A DNA stretch of 62,620 bases from Bradyrhizobium sp. CCH5-F6 (GTDB lineage Bacteria > Pseudomonadota > Alphaproteobacteria > Rhizobiales > Xanthobacteraceae), in contig NZ_LSIC01000115.1 in assembly GCF_001556045.1 (NCBI RefSeq), positions 1-62,620 on the forward strand, read 5' to 3'. Position numbers and translations under genes: made by a program. Under the pieces are notes generated by a model. The model had not been told where the DNA came from and ran no database searches. It was given only the letters and a program-made list of their open reading frames with translations. Positions 19,414 through 27,506 of the stretch are shown piece by piece (positions within the stretch are counted from its first letter, which is position 1; every line of letters starts with the position of its first letter).

Positions 19414-19980
19414 ATGCCAGCCACATCCTCGAACAAACCTTATCGCGTCGGCCGCTCCAAGACAGGGCTTGGTCTCTTCGCCACCAAGCCGATCAAGAAG
19501 GGCAGCCGGATCATCCGCTATTTCGGACCGATCCTGGATTCCAGGATTCCCGCGCACGAGGAGATCGAGAACAAATACCTTTTCGAGCTCAACGGGCGCT
19601 GGACCATCGATGGCTCGGTGCGCAAGAACCTCGCCCGCTACATCAACCATTCCTGCCGTCCCAACGCGGAATCGGACGTCCGCCCGCGCGAGCGCAAGGT
19701 CTATATCCGCGCCATCAAGAACATCGAGCCGGGCGACGAGATCAACTACGACTACGGTACCGACTATTTCAAAGCCTATCTGAAGCCGATAGGCTGCAAG
19801 TGCGACTCCTGCGAAAGGAAGCGCAAGAAGCTGCGCGCCGAGGAAAGGGCCGAACGCGCCAAGGTGAAGGCACGGACCGAGCGCAAGGCCGCGAAAGCGG
19901 GTGCGAAGGGCGGGTCAGCGAAAAAGAAGAAGCTGAATGGCAAGCACTTCGCCGGCAAGGTCGGCCGCGCGAGGGCATAG
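19414..19980 (+). CDS. SET-domain lysine methyltransferase-like protein with basic tail
   Basis: The 188-aa protein is a compact SET domain (residues about 8-135) plus a Lys/Arg/Ala-rich tail (about 136-188). The family motifs are GLGLFATKPIKKGSRI, the NHSC box in RYINHSCRPNAE, the catalytic Tyr region EINYDYGTDYF, and a post-SET-like Cys cluster in GCKCDSCERK. SET enzymes transfer methyl from SAM to protein lysine. The start at 19414 (ATG) was chosen because the earlier frame has no coding character. The substrate is unknown; a lysine-rich H1-like protein is encoded 0.8 kb upstream on the same strand. Confidence 0.88.
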   Translation: MPATSSNKPYRVGRSKTGLGLFATKPIKKGSRIIRYFGPILDSRIPAHEEIENKYLFELNGRWTIDGSVRKNLARYINHSCRPNAESDVRPRERKVYIRAIKNIEPGDEINYDYGTDYFKAYLKPIGCKCDSCERKRKKLRAEERAERAKVKARTERKAAKAGAKGGSAKKKKLNGKHFAGKVGRARA

Positions 19981-20077
19981 CGCAAGCTGACGCTTCCTGA
20001 TCTGGTGTCACGGAGCCGGGAGCGGGGAATTCTGCGCGCCGCAGCTTGTCCGCCTAGTTTGATCGTCTCTGGAATAT

Positions 20078-20108
20078 CATCGTCGCCCGGCCGAGCCGGG
20101 CGACGATG
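20078..20108. terminator. strong hairpin between convergent genes, possible bidirectional terminator
   Basis: CATCGTCGCCCGGC (20078-20091) and GCCGGGCGACGATG (20095-20108) form a perfect 14-bp stem with a CGA loop. It lies between the convergent SET gene and the membrane gene ending at 20124. There is no T-run on either side, so it may block RNA decay instead of terminating. Confidence 0.5.
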
Positions 20109-20123
20109 GCGCGTGGTGCGGTC

Positions 20124-20522
20124 TCAGGCCGCCACCACGCTCCCGCTCTTCCGCAATCCCACATATTGCAGCTCGGCAAACACGCCGGTTGCGATCGCCT
20201 GCGCCACGACCATGAGCTCGCCGGCGAGGTTCGGCGACACCGCGCCCGACAGCAGCAATGCGATGCTGCCGACCGTCCAGGCCGCATTGCCGACGACGAC
20301 CAGCAGGACGAGCAATCTCGGCACCGAGGCGCGCGAGGCGAGCCAGCCGACCAGCGCGCCGTAGGCGATCAGGAACAGGCCGGTCTCAAGCAGCAGCGTT
20401 TCCGGCAGATTGAACAGCCTCGCGAACGCGCCTGCACCGAAGGTGAAGCCGAGCGCGGCGATGCCGCTGAAGATTGCGTCGGCGAGCAGGGCGCGGCGCA
20501 GGAAGGTGGATGCTTCGATCAT
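20124..20522 (-). CDS. four-helix hypothetical membrane protein
   Basis: The 132-aa product has four hydrophobic helices (residues about 10-32, 43-62, 68-92, 99-120) with short loops and no signal peptide. I do not recognise the family. It follows the 76-aa gene by 37 bp on the same strand, with a GGAGACC ribosome binding site before the ATG at 20522. Both lie opposite to an XRE/MmyB regulator, a common arrangement in which the regulator controls the divergent genes. Confidence 0.65.
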   Translation of the reverse strand: MIEASTFLRRALLADAIFSGIAALGFTFGAGAFARLFNLPETLLLETGLFLIAYGALVGWLASRASVPRLLVLLVVVGNAAWTVGSIALLLSGAVSPNLAGELMVVAQAIATGVFAELQYVGLRKSGSVVAA

Positions 20523-20559
20523 CTTGGGTCTCCTTGGTTGGGTGGGCTCTGGGTGGAAC

Positions 20560-20790
20560 TCAACGCCGGCCGCGCCACCGGGCGCGGAGCAGGCGGGCGA
20601 GGCGGAACGAGCAGAGGCTCCTGCCGACGCCGTGCTCGAAGGCCGTGACCTGCGCCACGAGATAGTCGCCGGTCGAATGCACCAGCGGCTCCGGCACGTT
20701 GAGGCCGCGCGCGAGCATCCGCGTTGCGAACGTCATGGCCCAGGGAACGAGGTGGTCTGCAATGGTCCGGTAAAGCAGCAGTGCGATCAT
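20560..20790 (-). CDS. small hypothetical protein divergent from XRE regulator
   Basis: The 76-aa basic product (MIALLLYRTIADHLVPWAMT... ending LLRARWRGRR) is partly hydrophobic at its start. It has an excellent ribosome binding site (AGGAGACGACC before ATG at 20790), which supports a real gene despite the small size. No domain is recognised. It is the first gene of the leftward unit, 101 bp from the divergent regulator start, with an inverted repeat between them. Confidence 0.6.
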   Translation of the reverse strand: MIALLLYRTIADHLVPWAMTFATRMLARGLNVPEPLVHSTGDYLVAQVTAFEHGVGRSLCSFRLARLLRARWRGRR

Positions 20791-20839
20791 GGTCGTCTCC
20801 TGTTGCTGCCGAAGATGCGCGCGCTACCGCCCCATTTCG

Positions 20840-20856
20840 ATTACCTCGCGGGTAAT
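20840..20856. promoter_or_regulatory. inverted repeat ATTACC-N5-GGTAAT, candidate XRE operator
   Basis: ATTACC (20840-20845) and GGTAAT (20851-20856) are perfect inverted half-sites separated by TCGCG. The site lies 35 bp upstream of the XRE regulator ATG and 50 bp upstream of the divergent small gene. Its position suits control of both directions. Confidence 0.6.
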
Positions 20857-20891
20857 GGAAGGGCCGAAATCCGCATGCTAGATTTTCGACC

Positions 20892-21713
20892 ATGAACGCA
20901 CATGCATCCACGGCGCGAACCGAACGCAGCCAGTCCGTCCATATCGGCGACCATTTGCGCGAATGGCGGCAGCGCCGCCGCATGAGCCAGCTCGATCTCG
21001 CCGGCGAGGCCGAGATCTCGGCGCGGCATCTGAGCTTCGTCGAGACCGGCCGCGCCGCGCCCTCGCGCGACATGGTGCTGAGGCTCGCCGAGCGCCTCGA
21101 CGTGCCCTTGCGCGAACGCAACGTGCTGCTGGTCGCCGCAGGTTACGCGCCGGCGTTCCCTCAACGCACGCTGGAGGATCCAGCCTTGAAGTCAGCCCGC
21201 CAGGCGATCGACCTCGTGCTCAAAGCGCATGAGCCCAATCCCGCGCTTGCAGTGGACAGGCACTGGAATCTGGTCTCCGCCAACCGCATGGTGGCACCGC
21301 TGCTCGCGGGGATCCCGCCGCATCTGCTCGGCCAGCCCCTCAACGTGCTGCGGCTCGCCTTCCATCCCGAGGCGCTGGCGCCTCGCACCGTCAACCTCGC
21401 GGAATGGTGCGGGCACCTGCTGGAGCGGCTGCACCGGCAATGCGAGGCCACCGCCGATCCCGAGCTGATCAAGCTCTACAATGATTTGAAGGGATATCCC
21501 ATTCCGGCGCGTTCGGCGCCGTTGTCGAGCGACAATGTCGCGATCCCCTTCAAGCTGCGGCACGAGGGCGAGATACTTAGTTTCTTCTCCACCACCATGG
21601 TGTTCGGCACGCCCGTCGACATCACGCTGTCGGAGCTGGCGCTGGAGACGTTCTTTCCGGCGGACGAACGCACGGCCGAACGGCTGAAGCAGATGGCAGC
21701 AGCCATGACCTAG
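20892..21713 (+). CDS. XRE-family regulator with MmyB-like ligand domain
   Basis: This 273-aa protein has an N-terminal helix-turn-helix of XRE type (HIGDHLREWRQRRRMSQLDLAGEAEISARHLSFVETGRAAPS, residues about 17-58, described in pieces) and a C-terminal MmyB-like PAS-type ligand domain (ALAVDRHWNLVSANRMVAPLLAG, then GEILSFFSTTMVFGTPVDITLSEL). Proteins of this layout regulate a divergent oxidoreductase or membrane gene in response to an unknown, possibly fatty-acid-like, ligand. It is divergent to two small genes. Confidence 0.92.
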   Translation: MNAHASTARTERSQSVHIGDHLREWRQRRRMSQLDLAGEAEISARHLSFVETGRAAPSRDMVLRLAERLDVPLRERNVLLVAAGYAPAFPQRTLEDPALKSARQAIDLVLKAHEPNPALAVDRHWNLVSANRMVAPLLAGIPPHLLGQPLNVLRLAFHPEALAPRTVNLAEWCGHLLERLHRQCEATADPELIKLYNDLKGYPIPARSAPLSSDNVAIPFKLRHEGEILSFFSTTMVFGTPVDITLSELALETFFPADERTAERLKQMAAAMT

Positions 21714-21782
21714 CGCTCTTGCCTCGGGGCGGCTTCTGCGTATCTTTGGGCGAACCCGCACCGCCCGAAGGAGGCGCCTGAC

Positions 21783-22448
21783 ATGAGCACGCTGAAACCG
21801 CTGCAGATCGACGTTGTCTCCGACGTGGTGTGCCCCTGGTGCTACATCGGCAAGCACCGGATCGAGAGCGCGCTCGCGCTCGTGCCCGACGTTCCGGTCA
21901 AGCTCAACTTCCGTCCCTTCTTCCTCAATCCCTGGGTGCCGCGCGAGGGTATCAGCCGCGAGGCCTATCTCACCCAGAAGTTCGGCTCGGTCGAAGCCTA
22001 CAAGGGCATTGCCGGGCGCGTCGTCGCGGCCGCGGGCGAGGAGGGCCTCGTCTACAAGCCCGAGCTGGTGGCGCGCCAGCCCAACACGACCGACTGCCAC
22101 CGCCTCATCCTGTGGGCCGAGGCGATCGGCAAGGCGCCGGAGATGAAGCAGCGCCTGATGGAGCTGTATTTCCGCGACGGCGGCGATCTCACCGATGTGA
22201 ACGTGCTGGTGCAGGCGGCCGCCGATGTCGGTCTCGATGCCGACGACGTGCGCAAGCGCCTCGCCACCGACGAGGACGTCGCGCGCGTCTCGGCGGATGC
22301 ACAGGAGGCCGCCGAGAAGGGCATCTCCGGCGTGCCGACCTACGTCTTCGCGCAGAAATACGCCGTCTCGGGCGCGCAGGATCCGAACCTGCTCGCCCGC
22401 GCCATCCGCCAGGTCTCGGCGGAGATCAACGCGCAGGCGGCGGAGTAG
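21783..22448 (+). CDS. DsbA-family oxidoreductase, FrnE-like
   Basis: This 221-aa cytosolic DsbA-fold protein has a CPWC active site at residues 17-20 in VSDVVCPWCYIG. The helical insertion and C-terminal GISGVPTYVFAQKYAVSGAQDP (residues about 180-201, with the cis-Pro in GVPT) match FrnE/2-hydroxychromene-2-carboxylate isomerase-like proteins. FrnE homologues are disulfide isomerases linked to oxidative stress. There is no signal peptide. It is a single gene with GGAGGCG before the ATG. It converges with the next gene. Confidence 0.92.
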   Translation: MSTLKPLQIDVVSDVVCPWCYIGKHRIESALALVPDVPVKLNFRPFFLNPWVPREGISREAYLTQKFGSVEAYKGIAGRVVAAAGEEGLVYKPELVARQPNTTDCHRLILWAEAIGKAPEMKQRLMELYFRDGGDLTDVNVLVQAAADVGLDADDVRKRLATDEDVARVSADAQEAAEKGISGVPTYVFAQKYAVSGAQDPNLLARAIRQVSAEINAQAAE

Positions 22449-22453
22449 CTGGT

Positions 22454-23623
22454 CTACTTGCGGAGCAGGCGAACTGCGCGGCGTGCTGCGGCGTAGGCGG
22501 CGCCGTGTGCCGCCAATGCGGCATGAACCAGCGTCACGACCGGATCGTACCGCCGCAGCGGGATCAGCACATCGCCGATCGCGAAGCGCCCGCGCCAGAT
22601 CGGATTGATCATGGGGTGATCGGCGCTCGCCGTCGAATCCGCGCTGGCGATGGCGGGATCGGCGCAGAGATGGCGGGTGAGGTCGAGCGTGAGCTGCACG
22701 CCCGGCGAATATCTTGCAAAGTGCTCGTCGATGCCGAGCTTGAAGAAGAAGGCGCGGTCCTGGTGGCGCAGCACGATGCCGGCGGCGACCGGCGTCGGGC
22801 CGGCGCGCAATGAGACGATCTCGCACTGCGCGGTCTCAGCCAGCGCCGGCACGGCGCGGCGGATGAAGGTCGCATCGCCCGCATGCTGGATCAGCGCGGT
22901 GCCGCGCTTGCCTTTCCACCCGCCGGCTTCGAGCTGCAGGAATGTTTCGAGCGCCGGCCCGATCTCGTCGGGCCTGCGCGCAACCTCGAACACGACGGCG
23001 CCGTGTTCTTCGAGACGATTGCGCTGGCGCCGCAGCTCCTTGAGCTTCTTGGTGCCGAGCGCCTCGCGCAGCAGCGTCTCGCCATCCCGTGTCGCATCGA
23101 GACTGGCGCGGATGTAGGAGGAGAGGACACGCGGCCGCAGGCCGTCGCGCTCCAGGACCTGTTTCAGCGAATTCATCGCCGCGCCGTCGAGGGCGACGTC
23201 GTTCAGGACGAGCGCATGTGCGCCGGTCGCGCGCGCCTGCTGCAACAGGCGCGTGGCGGCCTCGAGCGGCGCGTCGCGATCGATCAACGGGCTGCACAGC
23301 GTGCCATAGGGATGCGCGCTCGCCAGCGCGGGCAGGGGGATCTTCCAGGCGCGCCAGAGCGAGTTGACTGGCATCAGCCCGATCAGCCGCGTCCCGGATC
23401 CGTCGAAGGCTGTCAGCGCCGAGGCGTCCGTGCGGCCGCGCGCGGTCGCACTGACGGCGAGCTCCCAGCCGGGCAGGTAATATCCGTTCGGTTCGACAGC
23501 CCGCTGTGCGAGCGCGCGCCATTGACCGGGCTCGATCGCCGTCAGCGGCACAGGCGCGCGCACCCTCGCGGCGTGCTCAGCCGATGCCGGATTGATCGCT
23601 GCCTGATGCGCGATGTCGACCAC
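22454..23623 (-). CDS. GNAT/BioF2-like acetyltransferase-domain protein
   Basis: The 389-aa protein belongs to the CelD/BcsL group of double-GNAT proteins. The C-terminal half (residues about 175-330) has the typical KKLKELRRQRNRLEEHGAVVFEV, then FLQLEAGGWKGKRGTAL and AAGIVLRHQDRAFFFKLGIDEHFARYSPGVQL, which are BioF2-like acetyltransferase signatures. The family is linked to exopolysaccharide or cellulose modification but the substrate is open. No signal or membrane segment is seen. It is convergent with the DsbA-like gene (5 bp apart). Confidence 0.85.
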   Translation of the reverse strand: MVDIAHQAAINPASAEHAARVRAPVPLTAIEPGQWRALAQRAVEPNGYYLPGWELAVSATARGRTDASALTAFDGSGTRLIGLMPVNSLWRAWKIPLPALASAHPYGTLCSPLIDRDAPLEAATRLLQQARATGAHALVLNDVALDGAAMNSLKQVLERDGLRPRVLSSYIRASLDATRDGETLLREALGTKKLKELRRQRNRLEEHGAVVFEVARRPDEIGPALETFLQLEAGGWKGKRGTALIQHAGDATFIRRAVPALAETAQCEIVSLRAGPTPVAAGIVLRHQDRAFFFKLGIDEHFARYSPGVQLTLDLTRHLCADPAIASADSTASADHPMINPIWRGRFAIGDVLIPLRRYDPVVTLVHAALAAHGAAYAAARRAVRLLRK

Positions 23624-23731
23624 GTCCCGTCGTCCCCGTTTACGCGGGCAAGGCCCGTCTCAGAAGGACCATCCTTAGCGCAAAGATTGGAAAGATACCG
23701 TTGGGACCCAGAATCAATCCGAGCGGTCCTG

Positions 23732-24670
23732 TTAACGTCCCGTTGAGGATATTGCAGCCCGATCGGGCGCCGCCGTGCCCGTTTCCTCGGGCTCCGGCCC
23801 GGTCTCCGTCTTCACGTTGACCGCGACCTCCATTCCGAGCTCGTCGTCCGGCTCCCCCCAGTAGGACCCCGAGAGCGGGATCACCTGGGCCGGCGTGCGG
23901 GCAACTCCGACCCTGATCAGATCGCGGTTTCCGACGATCCCGTTGGTCGGATCGAACTCGACCCAGCCCGAGCCCGGCACGTAGATCGAGCACCATGCGT
24001 GGGTCGAGCCTCCGCCCAGCCGTGCCGGGCCGTCACGGTCTGGCACGTAGACGTAACCGGTGATGAAGCGCGCCGCAAAACCGAGCGATCGGGCGGCCTC
24101 CATCATCAGCAGGGCAAAGTCGCGACACGTTCCCTGCTGCAGCTCGAGCGTTTCGGCGGGGGTTTGGGTGCCATGCGAGGTTCTCCTCCGATAGGAGAAA
24201 CCTTCCGCGATCGCTTCGTTGAGCGTCATCAGCAGTTGCCCCGTCGGCCGGCTCGCCGAGGGCGCAATGAACTTCGACAACCAGTCGTCGACGGCGACGT
24301 CGCCGGGATGATGCCGGAGCATGTACGGTGCAAGATCCGGCAACTCGGTCTCGTCGTAGGCGAACGGATGCTCGCGGGCGTACGGCTCGATCCGGAAGTC
24401 CGGCGCGTTCTCGGGCGTGTGGTCCAGCCGGATCATGGTGTCGAACTCCAGCACGTCGGTCCGGGCCGCAAAATCGACGATGGTTACGCAATTGCCGAAC
24501 ACGTCGTGGATCCAGCGGATTTCCGACGGCTCGGGGCGGACCGCGATTCGGCAAGCGAGCAGGCGCTGATCGAAGCTGTCGCGCGGGCGAAACAGCAATT
24601 GGTGCTGCCCGAGCCTGACGGGCTGCCGGTAGCGGTAGGTCGTGCTGTGGTGGACGGAATAGAGGGGCAT
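23732..24670 (-). CDS. transglutaminase-like cysteine peptidase family protein
   Basis: This 312-aa protein has a bacterial transglutaminase-like N-terminal domain (YSVHHSTTYRYRQPVRLGQH, residues 4-23, quoted as one motif of 20) and a transglutaminase core. The triad is visible: Cys in QQGTCRDFALLM, His in GSTHAWCSIYV, Asp in WVEFDPTNG. Such proteins hydrolyse or cross-link peptide amides and are often linked to amidoligase systems. The start at 24670 (MPLYSV) matches family starts; ATG at 24694 (AGGCTC upstream) would add eight residues. It diverges from a second transglutaminase. Confidence 0.88.
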   Translation of the reverse strand: MPLYSVHHSTTYRYRQPVRLGQHQLLFRPRDSFDQRLLACRIAVRPEPSEIRWIHDVFGNCVTIVDFAARTDVLEFDTMIRLDHTPENAPDFRIEPYAREHPFAYDETELPDLAPYMLRHHPGDVAVDDWLSKFIAPSASRPTGQLLMTLNEAIAEGFSYRRRTSHGTQTPAETLELQQGTCRDFALLMMEAARSLGFAARFITGYVYVPDRDGPARLGGGSTHAWCSIYVPGSGWVEFDPTNGIVGNRDLIRVGVARTPAQVIPLSGSYWGEPDDELGMEVAVNVKTETGPEPEETGTAAPDRAAISSTGR

Positions 24671-24849
24671 CTGGTGTACTCGGGCTCGCGCCATATGAGC
24701 CTGCTTCTGCATCGGTTCCAAGAGCCCAATTGTCCGTGCAGACCGCACAAGTGCCTTGCATTTCAGCAGATTCGCAGGAGCGCACGCGGAACCAATGATC
24801 CCGCCCCGCGCTTGTCGAACGACATCAACGGCATGCAGAGGACACGATC

Positions 24850-25713
24850 TTGAAGATCCGGGCAGGCTACGACATTGCGTTCAACTGTTTCCAGGACGTG
24901 CCGATGGTGCTGATGCTGAGCGTTCATCCGTCACGGCAAGGCGACCTCCTGACCGATCATGCCGTCCGGGTGTCGCCCAACGTTGCGCTCAGGGACTACA
25001 GGGATGGGTTCGGCAACGTCTGCACGCGGCTTGTCGCCCCTGTCGGTCAAATCAACATTCGAAACGAGTTCATCATCGAGGATGGCGGGTTGCCCGACGA
25101 GGTTGCGCCTCATGCCGAACAGATTCCGTTGGACCAGCTTCCCGATGAAGCGCTGGTGTATCTGCTCGGCAGTCGCTACTGCGACACTCAGCGGCTGACG
25201 GAATTGGCCTGGTCGACGTTCGGTCACATCAACGGCGGCTGGCGCCGCGTCCAGGCGATCTGCGACTACGTTCACGGCCATATCAGGTTTGGCTATCAAT
25301 TCGCACGAGGCGACCGGACGGCTTCCGAAGGCCACCAGGAGCGTATCGGCGTTTGCAGGGACTTCGCGCACCTGGCCGTCACCTTGTGCCGCTGCATGAA
25401 CATCCCGGCCCGTTACTGCACCGGTTATCTCGGCGATATCGGCGTGCCGCCGGACCCGGCGCCGATGGATTTCAGCGCCTGGTTCGAAGCCTACATCGGC
25501 GGACGTTGGTACACGTTCGATGCGCGGCACAATCATCCCCGGATCGGCCGCGTCGTGATCGCGCGCGGCAGGGATGCAGCCGACGTCGCCATTTCGACTG
25601 CTTTTGGCCCGGCGGAGCTCGTGCGCTTCAACGTGATCACCGATGAGGTGCGGGACTGTGATGCCATTCCGATCCAACCTGCGATGGCTCGGGAGCAGCC
25701 GCTGTTCGCTTGA
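24850..25713 (+). CDS. second transglutaminase family protein, triad His replaced by Ser
   Basis: The 287-aa protein shares the domain layout of its divergent neighbour. The nucleophile Cys is in GVCRDFAHLAVTLCR and the Asp in RWYTFDARHN. At the position of the catalytic His the sequence reads MDFSAWFEAYIGGRW, with Ser where DFHAWF would place His. This may be a subfamily feature. The start is TTG at 24850, with AGAGGA 7 bp upstream; no in-frame ATG gives a reasonable N-terminus. The two genes likely share a promoter region of 179 bp. Confidence 0.85.
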   Translation: MKIRAGYDIAFNCFQDVPMVLMLSVHPSRQGDLLTDHAVRVSPNVALRDYRDGFGNVCTRLVAPVGQINIRNEFIIEDGGLPDEVAPHAEQIPLDQLPDEALVYLLGSRYCDTQRLTELAWSTFGHINGGWRRVQAICDYVHGHIRFGYQFARGDRTASEGHQERIGVCRDFAHLAVTLCRCMNIPARYCTGYLGDIGVPPDPAPMDFSAWFEAYIGGRWYTFDARHNHPRIGRVVIARGRDAADVAISTAFGPAELVRFNVITDEVRDCDAIPIQPAMAREQPLFA

Positions 25714-25801
25714 ACCGGCGAAAGCGCCTGCAGTCCCGGCTCCGGTCGTGAGCGGCCTGCCTGTCCATTCCTCCTCAGTGTCAGCGATGTCCCACCGGTG
25801 G

Positions 25802-27241
25802 CTATTTGTCACCCGGGACGAAATGGTCGCGCGCACCCGCACGTTCGCCGCTGATCGTGTCAGTGATGGCGATATCGATGTCGCGCGGAGTCTTCGGCAG
25901 ATCGGCCGGGCCGACCTGCACCGACAGCCGGACTTCGCTGGTCTGATCCTGCCCGACCTCGACGACGGGCTTGCCGTCGGAACTCGGCCCGACGCCCGCG
26001 ACGCGAATGCTCGCGCCGGGCAAGCCGGAGACTTCGATCGCGAACGATCGTTGCGGGCCCTTGTTGAGGATGCGGACGGTGTAGTCGTTGCGCACACCAC
26101 CATCCGAGAGCTGGACGAACAGGGGATTGCGCTCGTGCAGCACGTTGACGTCCATCGTCGCGCGCGTGGCGAGCGTGTACAGCATGATGCTGCCGACGAT
26201 GGCGATGGCTGCGGCATAGACCAGGGTGCGGGGACGAATGATGCGGTAAATCGGCGGCTTGCCTTCGCGCCGACGCTGCATGTTGATGTCGGTGTCGTAG
26301 CCGATCAGGCCTTTGGGCCGTCCGATTTCGCTCATGACGTTGTCGCAGGCATCGATGCACAGGCCGCACTGGATGCAGCCGAGCTGGATGCCGTTGCGGA
26401 TGTCGACGCCGGTCGGACAGACATTGATGCACTGATGGCAGTCGACGCAGTCGCCGGCGAGATTGCCCTGCGCGCGGGCGGCATCCGCCTTCTTCACCGA
26501 CATACGCGGCTCGCCGCGGTCGCGGCGATAGGTGACGTTGAGCGCCCATTCGTCGGTCAGCGCCGCCTGGATCCGCGGCCACGGGCACATGTAGATGCAC
26601 ATCTGTTCGCGCGCGTGGCCGGCGAAGACGTAGGTGGTGGCGGTGAGAATGCCGATCCAGAGATAGGCGATGAAGGGCGCCTGGAAGGTTGCGAGCTCCC
26701 TCACCAGCGTCGGCGCATCTGCGAAATAGAGCACCCACGCGCCGCCGGTCCACCACGCGATCATGATCCAGAGGAAGTGCTTGAGTGCGACTTTCCGGAG
26801 GTGATCGAACGTCCAGTAACGCTTGTCGCCCTGCATGCGCTCGCGCCGGTCGCCTTCGACCCAGCGCTCGACCGCGTAAAACAGGTCGGTCCACACGGTC
26901 TGCGGACACATGTAGCCGCACCACAGCCGCCCCGCGACCGCGTTCATCAGGAAGAGCGTCATGGCCGCGATGATGAGGAGGCCGGTGAAGTAGTAGACCT
27001 CCTGCGGCCACAGCTCGATGAAGAAGAAGTAGAAGCGCCGATGCGGGAAGTCGATCAGCACGGCCTGGTCGGGCAGGCCAGGCCCGCGATCCCAGCGCAC
27101 GAACGGCAGGAGATAGTAAGTCCCGAGCGTGACGCAGAGGATCGCCCATTTGATACGGCGGAAAGGGCCGTGGACCGACTGCGGATAGACCTTCCTCCGC
27201 TTCTCGTAGAGAGGCCCCTCGATGAAGGTGTCGTCGGCCAT
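25802..27241 (-). CDS. CcoG/FixG-like polyferredoxin membrane protein
   Basis: This 479-aa inner-membrane protein has an N-terminal membrane domain with about four helices (LWCGYMCPQTVW at residues about 107-118), two [4Fe-4S] ferredoxin motifs (CVDCHQCINVCPTG and CIQCGLCIDACDN), a last helix (LVYAAAIAIVGSIMLYTL) and a periplasmic immunoglobulin-like C-terminal domain. CcoG reduces copper for cbb3 oxidase assembly. Here no ccoNOQP or ccoHIS genes are nearby; it ends a sulfide-oxidation operon instead, so this copy may serve that pathway. The genome's main fixG would lie elsewhere. Confidence 0.93.
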   Translation of the reverse strand: MADDTFIEGPLYEKRRKVYPQSVHGPFRRIKWAILCVTLGTYYLLPFVRWDRGPGLPDQAVLIDFPHRRFYFFFIELWPQEVYYFTGLLIIAAMTLFLMNAVAGRLWCGYMCPQTVWTDLFYAVERWVEGDRRERMQGDKRYWTFDHLRKVALKHFLWIMIAWWTGGAWVLYFADAPTLVRELATFQAPFIAYLWIGILTATTYVFAGHAREQMCIYMCPWPRIQAALTDEWALNVTYRRDRGEPRMSVKKADAARAQGNLAGDCVDCHQCINVCPTGVDIRNGIQLGCIQCGLCIDACDNVMSEIGRPKGLIGYDTDINMQRRREGKPPIYRIIRPRTLVYAAAIAIVGSIMLYTLATRATMDVNVLHERNPLFVQLSDGGVRNDYTVRILNKGPQRSFAIEVSGLPGASIRVAGVGPSSDGKPVVEVGQDQTSEVRLSVQVGPADLPKTPRDIDIAITDTISGERAGARDHFVPGDK

Positions 27242-27277
27242 GGCAAGTTCCCCCGTATCGCAGGCTTGATTACGCGT

Positions 27278-27481
27278 TCAGGAGAACGCGCAACCGCTGC
27301 TCAGTCCCAGCTTCTTGAACACGATCGCCGCCGGGCAGAAGCCGGTGAACGAGGCCTGCAACATGTTCAGCCCGGCAAATGCCGTCAGCAGGTACCAATA
27401 CGCATTGACATAGGCGCCGAGTGCGAGACCGAGCAGGACGACGCATCCGGCAAAGGCGAGAACGGCTTTATCGACATTCAT
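27278..27481 (-). CDS. YgaP-like DUF2892 membrane protein
   Basis: The 67-aa protein has two helices (VLAFAGCVVLLGLALGAYVN and WYLLTAFAGLNMLQASFTGFCPAA, residues about 7-26 and 29-52). The MLQASFTGFCPA segment is the DUF2892 hallmark found in YgaP and in sulfur-transfer proteins. In other bacteria this domain is often fused to or next to rhodanese and regulated by BigR/YgaV repressors, consistent with its place between thioredoxin 2 and the CcoG-like gene. A strong AGGAGCC site precedes the ATG at 27481. Confidence 0.9.
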   Translation of the reverse strand: MNVDKAVLAFAGCVVLLGLALGAYVNAYWYLLTAFAGLNMLQASFTGFCPAAIVFKKLGLSSGCAFS

Positions 27482-27506
27482 GGCAGGCTCCTTCTTTCTG
27501 GCTAAG

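Noticed and set aside
27250..27275. A possible FixK/FNR box (TTGAT...TTCA) before the CcoG-like gene
   Set aside because: The half-sites are one-sided and the spacing is wrong for TTGAT-N4-ATCAA.
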